NCBI RefSeq assembly: GCF_963678635.1
Contig: NC_087064.1
Coordinates: 60,567,548 to 60,631,547 of the forward strand
Source: Symsagittifera roscoffensis
Taxonomy: Eukaryota; Xenacoelomorpha; Acoela; Convolutidae
Length of the DNA: 64,000 nucleotides
Direction: 5' to 3'
Shown: positions 37,301 to 44,622 of the stretch, piece by piece
How the letters are laid out: the number at the start of each line of letters is the position of its first letter
How positions within the stretch are numbered: position 1 is the stretch's first letter
The notes under the pieces: model-generated
Told to the model about the DNA's origin: nothing
The model's input: the letters and a program-made list of their open reading frames with translations, nothing else
The model's database searches: none
Position numbers and translations under genes: made by a program

Positions 37301-37991
37301 AAACGAGCTGCAAAACTGTTGAAAAATAATTCGAAAGCAACTAATCCAGGTTTTCCGAGTGTTGTGAAACAGAAGCCGCAAAACGAAGGCGAAAAAGTAA
37401 GACGTTACCTTTCTGCAATTAACTAACTGGCGCAACTATTCGCGGCACAACAAAAAATGAAAATTAAGTTCTTTCTCCGGCCGAATAAAAAGAGTTAATT
37501 TTTCATTCAGTCAAAATCGAATATTGTTTCATGGTTTTGTGCCTCGAGGTTGGCAAAAGAATCATGAGCGTCAAAATTCCTTTCTTGTTTTTCAGAAACT
37601 TAAACATTTATTGAAGAAAATAATCGCGTTGAAAAGATTTTTCTGGTTTTGGAAAATTTCCAAACTGTATTTTGAAAACTTCAGATCCAAGGCATACCAG
37701 TTCTAACATGCAATACTGCTAAAAGAGATCAGACTGAAGCCACTAAGCGGGTAAGTCTGTTTTTTAAAAAAATTTTTCTAAAACTATCAGTTTCAGTTTC
37801 AGATTTACGAAAACTCGAGTGAAATTTCGCATTCTTCTTCGGCTCTTAATCTGACCTCTTCCACTTTGAACTTCTCGAGTCCAGAGTCGGCCAGACTGGA
37901 AAACGAAACTGACTTTGATCTTCTTCTGAGCTCACGCACTCCCAGGAACAGGCCTGTCAGTGCGCAACATCAGTTCTTCCTAACCGGTTAG
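19388..37991 (+). CDS. Ras-superfamily GTPase-like protein, 6 exons, about 414 aa
   Basis: Exons 19388-19607, 19772-19867, 19972-20376 (acceptor could be 19966), 37128-37396, 37685-37750 and 37803-37991 join in phase to one frame of about 414 residues. The product starts MGACSSSE, a likely myristoylation/palmitoylation site. A P-loop GESGSGKTT lies near residue 38, DGAILVVDLSDSSSL fits the strand after switch II, and a G4 motif GTKTDL is created exactly across the third splice. A possible G5 (CSLKGG) follows. Between the DGAILVVDL strand and G4 sits an insertion of about 75 residues rich in Lys, Ser and Asp/Glu, and the C terminus is a Ser-rich tail. I see no canonical DxxG (G3). Reading past the exon 2 donor gives a strand-like LEIVHGTDRD before a stop, so that junction is uncertain. 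Intron 3 is 16.75 kb and hosts a BEL/Pao element. The role is unknown; a membrane-linked signalling or trafficking GTPase is inferred. Confidence 0.75.
20470..23460 (+). pseudogene. Degenerate coding remnants in GTPase intron 3 (left)
   Basis: Several coding-like pieces lie here with stops between them. 20,818-20,955 reads as a clean frame with DADLSDKYDYSVLNVERITF. 21,057-21,241 has an AAACAG acceptor, a frame containing GNIIRTDNFLNSKGISPQ and a GTAAGT donor. 22,322-22,554 is Cys-containing, and 22,645-22,760 carries TAYIQITLYNPTSQQVVDLC. The last loosely recalls the second half of a KH domain, but this is weak. The phases do not join into one protein. I regard the region as the remains of one or more inserted gene copies, later interrupted by the element at 21,280-22,235. 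The family is not recognised. Confidence 0.3.
21280..22235. mobile_element. Inverted-repeat element with TA ends, 956 bp
   Basis: The left end TA-CCCGCATCCAAGTTT and right end AAACTGGATGCGGG-TA are inverted repeats (10 bp perfect, then GTTT after one indel), bounded by TA on both sides as in Tc1/mariner-type MITEs. The interior is packed near both ends with the palindrome GATTATAATC and variants, more than a dozen copies in either orientation. There is no transposase frame. It lies 38 bp after a GTAAGT donor-like site in decayed coding sequence, inside GTPase intron 3. Confidence 0.65.
23768..23772. repeat. Target-site duplication (left), TTGTG
   Basis: Identical to 32,933-32,937 immediately after the 3' LTR. 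Five bases is within the range usual for BEL/Pao integration. Confidence 0.9.
23773..24259 (+). repeat. 5' LTR of BEL/Pao element
   Basis: 487 bp, TG...CA ends. A TATA-like TATAAAAG is at 23,813-23,820. Just after it is a tRNA-like segment with an A-box-like TAGCCAAGCGT (23,840-23,850) and a B box GGTTCGAATCC (23,882-23,892), a match to the RNA polymerase III consensus. The same features recur in the 3' LTR. Confidence 0.93.
24263..24280 (+). promoter_or_regulatory. Primer-binding site, tRNA-Lys-like
   Basis: TGGCGCCCCACAAGGGAC begins three bases after the 5' LTR. Its complement ends in CCA as a tRNA 3' end would. It matches the widely known tRNA-Lys3 primer site at 15 of 18 positions, so a lysine tRNA is the likely but unproven primer. 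Confidence 0.75.
25190..25315 (+). promoter_or_regulatory. Leader stem-loop 1
   Basis: An 11 bp perfect stem, ATCAGGCAAAT (25,216-25,226) with ATTTGCCTGAT (25,284-25,294), encloses the conserved loop phrase TCATCCTCAGGTTT followed by TCCGCGTGTGTTGTTGG. It is flanked by GTGGTC on the left and CCCCATTGG on the right. Confidence 0.75.
25387..25506 (+). promoter_or_regulatory. Leader stem-loop 2
   Basis: A 12 bp perfect stem, AATTAAGCAAGT (25,409-25,420) with ACTTGCTTAATT (25,478-25,489), encloses the same conserved loop phrase as copies 1 and 3. The arm sequence differs but pairing is kept. Confidence 0.75.
25588..25706 (+). promoter_or_regulatory. Leader stem-loop 3
   Basis: An 11 bp perfect stem, ATTAAGTAAGT (25,607-25,617) with ACTTACTTAAT (25,675-25,685). 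The loop keeps TTCATCCTCAGGTTT and CTCCGTGTGTGTTGTT. It ends about 90 bases before the gag-pol ATG. Confidence 0.75.
25792..32466 (+). CDS. BEL/Pao gag-pol polyprotein, 2,224 aa
   Basis: A single intact frame. Order: an N-terminal helical region with a coiled coil (about residues 175-245), a Pro/Ser/Val-rich linker (350-580), a gag domain of the BEL type (about 585-715, starting at LPELKLEVFDGEP), two CCHC zinc knuckles (C810/C813/H817/C822 and C843/C846/H851/C856), an aspartic protease with D940-T-G, a reverse transcriptase with YMDD at 1351-1354, and RNase H (D1534, an E near 1579, D1609). The integrase has His/Cys residues (H1853-H1860, C1890, C1893) and catalytic D1926, D1988 and E2037, followed by the C-terminal domain usual in BEL elements. 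These activities make and integrate a DNA copy of the element RNA. There is no envelope frame. The ATG at 25,792 is the first in the long frame. The stop lies 19 bases inside the 3' LTR, so the purine tract is also coding. Confidence 0.95.
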   Translation: MDENFQKRVQRLFAKRTKLENELYKCHEIIIENIESQSRSSKIDTQIQNCKSLIETAVEINEELIKLASKSVDPDKLIPAQDMWLHTVTSRNDTVLQKAASYKTGLNVEPEETELDNVSESLSTIVTTQPQDSHEADARSKVSRYSSRHHKSGSHKSSRYTVAQSKTSTEKRRDLLVLKKQQEELERQAKVSLKLKAQQNKIKEQQGNLELEELAEVHRKKLAEIELKEFELEEELSAASEKIGNASVTHVDPQRTEQWVENVVTEQEQAEVVASSEQSHPVVESSTLIATDVLQGVGAVVSGGAVVNAGQTTYSEPGGHNRNRIQAQRSSLVQSRLSLHSIENPSSLPQFVASSSNFVTPHLASTPHAEVSQNHNLIPQAGGSIPASMPFGNPTINVAPPSVSTVTNPVSLPASQPFVSPLTVPIPISLPIIQPFVPSTVPIPSLLPVSQPHSGPVSTGYQAPAAPSHQPINVPNNPTSFSSEHYNPYSSLWRPAATAQTMPVPQYCAPPSNVFSVTTPVVPPNTVVPYTSFGTVYYTQPQTHPVVETAHQGYPPTYPAPTTGPSYVPNSDEQPISARELADIILHSRKDRLPELKLEVFDGEPLNWYEWFGQFQATVDSAMLTDDEKLKYLKTHVKDKAKSAIAEYGYSGVLYKDALATLQRKFGQPHVVVGAHLDKLKNFPALKMHNSDHVISFSAVISGLVAVFRSLSFNDDLKSVNLLNQAVSKLPPNLKEAWSMHTVRQHWQRLTLLDFNDWLKNKAEGHERLKSLVKVEQPVKQKVITKVLAGNTKVSSKDEKSREKTRFPPCSLCKGQHALWNCSVFKEKNATQRAKYVAEQKLCFSCLQGNHTFRKCQKARKCPKQDCESTHNVLLHGAEKVFPPKEADRSPSTQTNTNTTSANNAACVKPCEGTAKGILPVALVDVSSGSENSNALALCDTGSTHSWVSAALVERLKLVGTPVNVTTDGFNSAKVSKTQRVHLKVSAKPNESEFSFSFVAFVKHNMYIGPDVINVSELQVKYPQLAPLKTTAYNYKEIEIVIGQDFYHAIRPLEHVFGDELDSPCAVRLPIGWVISGPSPDRSSLNSSSFNCVTDDISLTDQIKTWYELESYGAFKQVDARSAANKRALSILKTETVHDGERYTVPMLWSDNDVSLPNNYYSSLAQLKSLEKRLDKDPLLRKKYTETIREDISKGYVITVNPHDPSSRAEREWYLPHHPVLNPNKPGKVRRVLNGASKFHGTSLNRSLLVGPDLLQNLIFVLLRFRQHKYAVSADIEGMFLQVGVLARDQPSLRFLWREDPTSSVVVHQYTRHIFGARDSPTCANFALQKTASDNQAEYPEAASAVVQKFYMDDYLDSFENTADALSLSKDLVAMLKLGGFNLTKFVSNVPEVTTALNPDNRESNPSVKDICKSPDQSSHVLGLRWDHVKDTLVVSRGVDRPLDKAITQRTVLSFVSSVFDPIGLVAPYTVKARLLLKDIWRISGQKWDDDLPEEIKQQFLDWHSGLPLLGTLTIPRSYFTEPFDRCELHTFGDSSQDVFCAVSFLRARLAKSQKTELAFVFGKARVAPMKMLSIPKLELQAALLATRLKEEILKALTFKVSNVFMWTDSTTVLQWLNSCNKLPVFVGNRTGEILESTTIDQWNHVLSGDNPADTGTRGISSEALKDSSWVRGPSILRTCDWPFKPNTDVIKKIQLKGPLCDIDTCLETASTFVVDASSEKAPSIRLFKNWDKFSSIVKYKRVLAFMLRVLPSHKHFRTKTLEITDPSELDIAEQKLIYLAQSESFPAEVKILQSDKLITKKSRIAKYSPFIGPAGILRSTGRISRLVDTDFDSKHPIILDGRHRVAHMLIRHMHFQHAHQGLDYMRAVVQLKYIVLKLRWLLGNIENTCITCRKRKAKTVVPIMSDLPIERLGYKQPPFSNTGVDYFGPFQVPIRRSTEKRWGFLFTCLTTRAVHIELVPSLDTSSCVMGVERFIARRGTPKTILSDNGTNFVGAQKELLSCVQNWNKVAPAVFVHKGIKWKFNPPSAPHHGGAWERLVRSVKRVLYDILGNRRLTEEVLGTTLCLVEQLLNARPITPVSSDPHDLEALTPNHFILGHSAASFPSLSFEDNFDYKKRYARAQSYANAVWSRWLREYVPSLNKRAKWHNDSDVTLKTGDLVWVVEPDSPRGHYPLARIAKLHYGKDGCARSADIKTVTSELTRPTVKLAPVLPSLGAEDVAAQM
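32436..32447 (+). promoter_or_regulatory. Polypurine tract
   Basis: AGGGGCGGAGGA directly abuts the 3' LTR; it has one pyrimidine. It is the expected plus-strand primer site and lies within the last codons of gag-pol. Confidence 0.7.
32448..32932 (+). repeat. 3' LTR of BEL/Pao element
   Basis: 485 bp, identical to the 5' LTR except for one C/A change in a C-A run and two fewer T residues in a T run. It carries the same tRNA-like boxes (A at 32,515-32,525, B at 32,557-32,567). Confidence 0.93.
32933..33970. other. GTPase intron 3, right of the BEL element
   Basis: Starts with the TTGTG duplication. The remainder is AT-rich intron with no supported exon. Confidence 0.45.
34030..34800 (+). pseudogene. 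Degenerate coding remnant in GTPase intron 3 (right)
   Basis: A coding-like run from about 34,263 to 34,797 is open except for one TGA at 34,504. It reads through a Thr/Ser/Lys-rich stretch to IDFTEDSSAMVHVLIYEIEI followed by PNLVG. The last part loosely resembles the start of the KH domain in AKAP1-type proteins (EIEVP-x-x-LVG), but the GxxG loop is not preserved. A possible exon end, SSRQALTGSSG then GTAAGA, lies at about 34,113. I read this as a decayed gene copy. The assignment to any family is weak. Confidence 0.3.
34801..35394. other. GTPase intron 3, plain stretch
   Basis: AT-rich intronic sequence with short remnants only; nothing further recognised. Confidence 0.35.
35395..35647 (-). 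mobile_element. tRNA-derived SINE
   Basis: Read on the minus strand from 35,647, it starts GGGAGCGGTGGTGAAGTGG, containing an A box (35,639-35,629), and continues to a B box in GGATGTTCGAGGC (35,599-35,587). These are the internal RNA polymerase III promoter parts of a tRNA-like head. A core with a GTTGCTT...AAGCAAC hairpin and an A-rich stretch follow. The tail, GCATGTAGTTCTTAAACAGG onward, includes the palindrome GAGCTGTACAGCTC and GTGGATAAA. The tail recurs without the head at about 40,160 and 63,375. Confidence 0.65.
35691..36346 (+). repeat. F2 repeat, copy 2
   Basis: Starts CGTTCCAACCATTTGAAAAT and ends TTGCACAGTATTCGGTTATC. Shares the CTACGAAAAATCAG, GAGTGATAT and GATTCGAAGGACAT landmarks with copy 1. 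It is joined head-to-tail to the next copy. Confidence 0.6.
36347..36956 (+). repeat. F2 repeat, copy 3
   Basis: Starts GCGACCATTTGAAAAATTTG and ends GTGCTAATTGCACAG then TTACCGGCTATTATTGTT. It lies immediately after copy 2 in the same orientation and 171 bases before GTPase exon 4. Confidence 0.6.
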
Positions 37992-38801
37992 TAGAAAGAT
38001 AATCAGAGCACCACAAAAAATGGATGAAAATTTGGGCGTGGTCGACAAGTTACCAGGAGTTCTACTCAAGAAAAACGTTTTAGACAGTTGTAATAGAGGT
38101 TTCTCCAGCCCAAATTTTTTTCTCATCACGTGTTTCCCCTCAAAGAGGAGTGAACAATCAGTCAAAATGAGCATCTTAGAAAAAGTACAAAATACCCGAA
38201 CACATTAGCGTCATTTTCTGTAGGTGGTGTGATGAAAAAACTATACAAACGCGTATATAATAGCGATTTAGGCAAAGTTGACAACAATTATCTTCAAAAA
38301 TTGAAAAAGAAACAGAAACCTGAAAAAAAAATTCTTTAATTTTTGCACAATAATTTTAAGTTATTTAGGAAAAATTCATGGCAAGAAAATGCTAAATGAT
38401 AATTCCACTATACTAAGTGTCTCAGATTACACCTTAGAGAAAAATAAAAAAAAATTGAGAGACTAGCAAAATTATAAGATTTTTGATGAGCTGAAGTAAC
38501 TGGATATTGTGAGAGCAAAGTTAAGAATTGACGATTTCAGGCCAGTCTCGTGAGCATAAACCAGCTGCTGATTTTTCAACAACACTTCATTTGATTTTTC
38601 AAATCGAATATAATTTTTTTTCCTTGGTTTTTTTTTGAAATGTATAGTTATTTAAAATGTATCTTATTTAAAATGTATAGTTTTTTTACTGAATGCATAA
38701 TAGGCCAGGTACAGTTTTAGTTTTTATCTCTGCTAATCCATGCAAAAACCAAAAAAAGACCATTAGTAGCCGGCAAGACTAAAAATCATCAATCGTTTCT
38801 G
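37992..38801. other. Spacer between GTPase gene and next genes
   Basis: AT-rich, with no exon or clear terminator signal. GTPase 3' UTR sequence should lie at its left end. Confidence 0.4.
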
Positions 38802-39336
38802 TTATTGTTCCGACTTTCGTAACGAAAGTAACGGAATATTTGTGCTCGGCGTGGGTTTTTTTTCTTCAGACAAATTTCGACTTTTTAACTAGCCGTTTTT
38901 GACGGAAATTTTTACTATCATTCAAAACGTATTGTTGTCTTGAGCTTAAATTTGAAAAGGTATTTCACCTGTGATTTTTTTTCGTAAAGTTATCGGGGTT
39001 TAAAGACAGCCATTTTGGCCAATTTGGGTAAATTAACGCGCGATATATTTCGCGCTATTAACGCGTAAGCTGAGATTTAATCCGTCTTAGAAATCGTTCG
39101 AAATTTTTTGAAGGAAGCTTATTTGCCATAATTGAATTGTTACTAGGAGCGAAATTTATCTTTTTGTACTTTATATGGCGTGCGGGGGGATGATTTCCAC
39201 AAAAAAATCTGAAATTTTTTTAAATTTTTTTTTAATTTTAGTTTATTTCATTTAATTTTTTCATGTTATTATTGCTCCATAGACTTTAAAAGGCAGTCGG
39301 AACATTCAGGCCTTCGCCCTGATACGAGCAGTCTGG
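38802..39336 (+). repeat. F1 repeat, copy at 38.8 kb
   Basis: Full-length F1 with left hairpin ACTTTCGTAACGAAAGT, central GCGCGATATATTTCGCGC, and a right end containing CAGGCCTTCGCCCTG and ATACGAGCAGTCTGG. The right hairpin has one mismatch compared with the copies near 15 kb. Confidence 0.75.
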
Positions 39337-39947
39337 TTTTGTTCAATATTCGAGTTGAAAGGGAGGTGTTAGTAGTCACCGCTCTTTTAATAAACTGAGC
39401 TTGAGAAAACGAATAAAATCGAACAATAACTTGAAAAACACTCGTTTTTCAGAATGAAAATTTATAGTCTCAATGACAGTAGATCAGTTAATTTCCGGTT
39501 AAGTGAACAGAGCCAATAAATTTAAGAACATTTTTTTGGTAATTACGAATTGAGTCTTATTGGTCCTTATTAGATAATTCATACAATAATTTTCATATCC
39601 GTGAATATTTGCAAGCCTGCACCACAGCAAAATTTTCTTGTAAAATCAAGTTTTTTTTCTAAGTTAATTGACCAATGTTTATTAATTTTTATAACACGAA
39701 CGTTGAGCGATCGCGTTACTTGCTCGAGTAATTCTCACATAGTTTTCAAAGGAGTTTTTCTCGATGCTGGGTTAACTTGATTTAGTTTTATTGTTGTTTG
39801 AATAACGACTGAAAGGGCGTTAATATGATATATGACTCTTCGCTTATTTCGATGACTATTTGTGGTAGTTGGTTTTTCGTGGGACAAAAAGAAAAAAAAC
39901 CACTAAAAACACCCGAATACAAACTGTTTCGACTCCGTGGCAAAAAA

Positions 39948-41492
39948 ATGTTCTGTGCGATTCGAAAAAGTGCAGCGCTTTTAGGTTTACTGTCAATTTT
40001 CAATATTCTTGGGTTTCTGCCGAGTTTATACGTGATTAGCTCAAAGATGCAAATCACAGGTAAGTAAGGGGAGCAGTTGAAAGGTTGTGTTTCCGCCTCA
40101 AAATCAAAATATCGGATATTCTAACATGATCCGTTCTCGTTGCAACACAGAAAAATAGCGAGAAAAAAAATCATGCATGTAATTTTTAAGCAGGGGGCAC
40201 AACAACTGGTCTCAAAAGAGCTTAACAGCTCATATGCTGGTTCTTTCCTCGTGGATAAATCATCTTAATAAAATTAATGACAAGGTTTTCAAAAAAAAAA
40301 TTTCAATATGCTTACGGCTTTGTAGCATTTTTTCAGGTTCAACAGATCTGGATGTTTTCCTGCTGCAAACAGAACCAATGATGGCCAGAGTGGCAGAGAT
40401 GAGGATCCGTCTCGAAAAGCAGAAAGTGCACTTGTGCGAAACATGCTACGAGTCTGGGGTTGTCAAGTCACAAGGCATACCAGTGTTAACTTGTATTACT
40501 GCTTTAAGAGATCAGACTGCGGCCACTAAACCGGTTAATTTCTTTTGTGACAATATGTTCGGATTAAATTAACGAGTACAATTGATGTCGACAATTTATG
40601 GAATTAAAGTCGACGAGTAATGGAATTAATGTCGACAAGAGACACAAAAGTTTGAACATTCGATTATTGGACATCAGCACCGGATCCATAAAATAAGGTT
40701 ATCAGAGAATAGCAGTTATCACTTAAAAATTAGCAGTTAAAATAGAGAAATCACTTAGAAAACAGTTGTCTCAAATTTGCGGTGAATTTTAGATCGAACT
40801 CCGTTCCCGTGGATCTTCTGGTGTATTTGAGTTGTTAATCTCGTCTTCTGCCCCGCCCAAGTACAGACAGGTGGTGAATGGAGTCATCAACTCCCAGCTG
40901 CTCAAAGTGTGTGGGGACATAGAGCGGGAGTTCCCCATGATCAGTCACGCATTCATCAACGCTGAAGAGAAACTCAACAAGGAGTCAAAGTTGGTATTTC
41001 GTTTTGAAATTTGTCAGAAAAAAAAATATTATCCGAAGAATATTTTTTAGCTAACTAGTACATTCCGATGAATGAAATCAAAAACCGAGCAATTTTTACT
41101 TTTTTGGGCTAATTATCTGTTTCTCTGATATACAAGAGCTCTAAAAAAGTTTCGATATCATTTTTGTACTCCATCTCCAAAGTTTTGGCTTTTTTGGTTT
41201 TCAGTATTCACTCCGATGAAACATTTTTTGTATTTCATTTTTTGCATTTATTGATTATTATGTTAAAAAACACTAACTTAAAAAATAGTACTACTTAAGG
41301 AATGCGTGGAATCTTGCTATTATGGGCGTGAAAAATTCAGAAGAGATTCAGGACATGCAATCAGCCATTGACAAGAACCAGACCATGTTGTTCTCATCAC
41401 AAGAACTGGCGAGAGAAATCCTGTCTGAAGTTCGCGATCTAAACAGAAACGTGAAGCTCTTATTCTCCACAGACACAGACACTATTCGTTGA
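39948..41492 (+). CDS. Putative type II membrane protein of unknown family, at least 4 exons
   Basis: Exon 1 (39948-40059) starts MFCAIRKSAALLGLLSIFNI and contains one hydrophobic segment of about 20 residues, likely a signal anchor. Exon 2 (40337-40533) contains LEKQKVHLCETCYESG, a CxxC motif, and ends QGIPVLTCITALRDQTAATK. Exon 3 (40793-about 40993) reads on in phase (APPKYRQVVNGVINSQLLKV). The last exon (about 41300-41492) contains NSEEIQDMQSAIDKNQTMLF and a helical tail, and stops at TGA 41,490. Phases are consistent for exons 1 to 3. The join to the last exon is unresolved, because the best frame there needs a different phase from the exon 3 donor at 40,994. The helices are amphipathic and may form coiled coils. 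I do not recognise the family. The end of exon 2 is about 82% identical at DNA level to GTPase exon 5. Confidence 0.6.
40160..40275 (+). repeat. SINE tail fragment
   Basis: ATGCATGTAATTTTTAAGCA, GGGGGCACAACAACTGG, GAGCTTAACAGCTC and CGTGGATAAAT match the tail of the SINE at 35,395-35,647 in order. The tRNA head is absent. It lies in intron 1 of the membrane-protein gene. Confidence 0.55.
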
Positions 41493-42465
41493 ATAAATAG
41501 TGAATCGCAGCAATTTTTCAAAAAAAAAAAATTGAGGTTTAAACTGATTTTTTTTTCGGAACTGCAAATTCCATTCTATTTTAGGCTTTAAAAAGAACAC
41601 TCGCCTAAAAACAGCAAGCGATGGCCCAGTAAAAGCAATTATTGCTGAGTTTTCATTCTCTATATGGTGCTGTTTTACATTTGATTTGGATTATTATAGC
41701 ATGATTTTTGCAAAAGATACCACTAAAAGTAATCTACTAAAAAATAATAGTAATTTTTTTTTGGTAGACTAGTTTTAGCGGTATCTTTAATTATGATGAA
41801 TGAATCAATTGGCCAATACAAAATATAACGCATTTTTTTTGGAAATTTAGTGATGATAGTCTTGCTTCTGCAAAAAAAAGCTGAATCGAACTGCCAACAG
41901 TGCCATTCCTTAAATTGTTCTATATCATAAGATTAAATTAATGCTGTAAACTTCGGAGCCTGCGTTTTCATAATTTTTCAAAAATGTGTCTGATTAATAA
42001 ATAACCTTTGCAATCACCATTAAAATCGACAACAGCTTTCAAAATCATCCCTGCTGTTTCTAGTTTCTAAATAGGCGCAGAAGTCATCAATTGATCGTTT
42101 TTGTGGATATAGTTTCAATTTCCTTAGCTGATTACGATTGCAAATAACCTCCAAAGCCATCAGAGATCATTTATAAGCCCACCTTCAACTATTAAATTGA
42201 ACCCAATAAATAATACTGCAACTGTCATCTATCGGATTTGAACTATTTTAGAGAGCAATTTCAAGACATAATTGACGATTTTTGAACAAATTTGACTGAA
42301 ACATTTCTCATCTGTTCAAATTGCTAATCATGAAATCCTTTCTGATCTGTTTAGAGATGCAAACGTGATTATATATGTGTCAAAGGTTATTTTCTCAAGG
42401 ATTTGTGAATTAATAGCAGAAAAATTTGTCACAAGGAACCTGATCCTGAAGAAAAAACTAAAGGC
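41493..42465. other. Spacer
   Basis: AATAAA directly follows the stop of the preceding gene (41,493) and could serve polyadenylation. The rest is AT-rich with no supported gene. A short inverted pair around 41,715-41,785 (GATACCACTAAAA with TTTTAGCGGTATC) could fold. Confidence 0.4.
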
Positions 42466-42858
42466 AACAAGACTGCTCGTATCAGGGTAAAGCCCTGAAT
42501 GATCTGACTGTCTTTTAAGGGCTATAGAGGTAAAAAATAACATGAAAAAATTAAATGCTCTAAAATAAAATTTAAAAAAATTAAAATTTGAGATTCTTTT
42601 TGAAAATCATCCCCCCACACGAAGTATAAAGTACAAAGTGATAGATTCTGCGATCTTTAAACCCTCATAACTTTACGAAAAATGATCACAGGTGAAATAT
42701 CTTTTCAAATTTAGGCTCAGGACAACAATACTTTTGAATGATGCAAACAAATTCCGTCAAAAATGTCTAGTTAAAAAATCGAAATTTGTCTGAAGAAAAA
42801 AACCCACCCCGAGCACACATATTCCGTTACTTTCGTTACGAAAGTCAGAACAAAAAGT
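42466..42858 (-). repeat. F1 repeat, internally deleted reverse copy
   Basis: Begins CAAGACTGCTCGTATCAGGG and ends CGTTACGAAAGTCAGAACA, the reverse of F1. At about 390 bp it lacks the central GCGCGATATAATTCGCGC core kept in other copies. Confidence 0.7.
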
Positions 42859-43111
42859 GACGAAAAAAAACTACTAATTTTCAGATGACCGAATTTTAAA
42901 TTCTGAAAAGAATTTCCTATCGTCCTAAGTACATTTTCTTTCGTAAAATACGGCCAACAGTCAATGTTTTTACAAAACCTGAATATGATGTGGTTGAATC
43001 TGATCAGCAATTAAATCAGTCATTTCAATTAAATTTAGAATCAGCTAAAAAAACATTCTGCCTGCCTTTTCTGTATAAATTAAAAATGTCAACAAATATT
43101 ATGTTTTTATT

Positions 43112-43775
43112 TTGACCATTTGAAAAATGTGGAGAAAAATTGTATTCGGGGTATGTTTTAATTTTTTCCTTTTTTTGTTGCGACTTTCCTAACAAAAGTA
43201 ACGGATTATTTGTCATCGGGGTGGTTTTTACCAGACAAATTTCGACTTTTGAACTAGCAATTTTTGATGGAGTTTTTTTACATCATTCAAAAAGTATTGT
43301 TGGCGTGAGCTTAACTTTGAAAAATTATTTCCCCTCTGATTATTTTTTGTAAAGTCATGGGGGGTTTCAGGATAGCCATTTTGGCCAATTTGGGACAATT
43401 AATGCGCGATAAAATTCGCGCTATTAACGCGCAAGCAGAGATTTAATCCGTCCTAGAAATTGTTCTAAATTGGTTGATGACATAATTATTTGCCATAATT
43501 GATTTGTTACTAGGAGCGAAATCTATCAATTTATCCTTTATATTGCTTGTGGAGTGAAGATTTTCACTAAAAAACTTCAAATGTCAAAAAAAAATAATTT
43601 TATTTTGTTAGATTCAATTTTTCCATGTTATTACTGCTCCATAGACCTTAAAAGCAGTCGGAAAACTCAAGCTTGATACGAGCAATCTTGTCTCTTTTTG
43701 TTTTCCATGCAAAATCAGATATCACAAATAATCATCGGAATGGGTTCGATTTATATATCATTTTAAAGGCCTTTC
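43112..43775 (+). repeat. F2 repeat, copy 4, split by an F1 insertion
   Basis: F2 sequence runs from TGACCATTTGAAAAATGTGG to about 43,175, is interrupted by F1 (43,176-43,690), and resumes TTTTTGTTTTCCATGCAAAATCA until the assembly gap at 43,776. Confidence 0.65.
43176..43690 (+). repeat. F1 repeat nested in F2
   Basis: Starts TTGCGACTTTCCTAACAAAAG, includes TGCGCGATAAAATTCGCGC and ends CTTGATACGAGCAATCTTG. The CAGGGCTTCGCCCTG hairpin has been lost by a small deletion (TCAAGCTTG remains). Confidence 0.65.
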
Positions 43776-43975
43776 NNNNNNNNNNNNNNNNNNNNNNNNN
43801 NNNNNNNNNNNNNNNNNNNNNNNNNNNNNNNNNNNNNNNNNNNNNNNNNNNNNNNNNNNNNNNNNNNNNNNNNNNNNNNNNNNNNNNNNNNNNNNNNNNN
43901 NNNNNNNNNNNNNNNNNNNNNNNNNNNNNNNNNNNNNNNNNNNNNNNNNNNNNNNNNNNNNNNNNNNNNNNNNNN
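43776..43975. other. Assembly gap, 200 N
   Basis: Exactly 200 undetermined bases, which suggests a placeholder length. The true distance between flanks is unknown. Confidence 0.98.
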
Positions 43976-44577
43976 TTGGGTGCCCCTGTCTGCGGTTGGG
44001 TGCCCCTGTTATCAGCAAATGCTCTTGCATTTGCGGCGCCACCAACGACAACTTTGGGAACCATGTACTCACCTGCCCCAATATCAGAAGCAGACACACT
44101 CGCCACCAGACCTGCAACAAAGTGATAAAGGAAGCGCTCAAATCCGCTGGTGTTCCGTCAACGCTAGAGCCTCGGGGAAATTCACGCAATGACGGAAAAC
44201 GCCCCGACGGCGTGTCGCTTCTCCCATGGTGCCGAGGCCGTGTTGTAGCATGGGACTTTGCATACACACACAAACTCACCATTAGCAACTTACGCCTGGC
44301 CACCAGTGACGGACCTGCAGTTGCCACCGAAGCTGAATACCGCAAGCGTGGCCACTACTCTGCCCTTCCTGAGCACACGATTCTCGGGCCCGTTGCAATC
44401 GAGAAGCTCGGCGGGATTGGCAAAGGTAGTTATGTTTTCTTGCGCACAATTGGCCTCCGCATGAAATTGCTTTCTACTGAGCCGCGCAGCTTTGCATTCT
44501 TACTCCAGCGACTCGGTATTGAAGTGCAGAATGGAAATGCAGGATGCATCATGGAATCGATCTGCGACGGAAACTGA
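43976..44577 (+). CDS. C-terminal part of a non-LTR retroelement protein (zinc motif plus restriction-like endonuclease)
   Basis: The frame enters from the gap and ends at TGA 44,575-44,577, giving about 193 visible residues. It holds a Cys/His cluster (CSCICG ... GNHVLTC), then RHTRHQTCNKVIKEAL, EPRG, KRPDG and a following WD. This order matches the C-terminal zinc finger and PD-(D/E)XK-like endonuclease that follow the reverse transcriptase in R2-type and related non-LTR elements, where the nuclease nicks the target DNA. The reverse transcriptase part would be in or beyond the gap. A 14 bp phrase (TTGGGTGCCCCTGT) is repeated 20 bases apart right at the gap edge and may be an assembly artefact. 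The frame is otherwise intact, with more GC than its surroundings. Family assignment is from remembered motifs. Confidence 0.6.
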
Positions 44578-44622
44578 TGTCCCTGTTTTTGAGACCACTA
44601 AACATAGTGCGAATTTGTCTGA

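Noticed and set aside
43673-44125. Open frames running through the N gap
   Set aside because: They exist only because N codons are not stops; the gap length is arbitrary.
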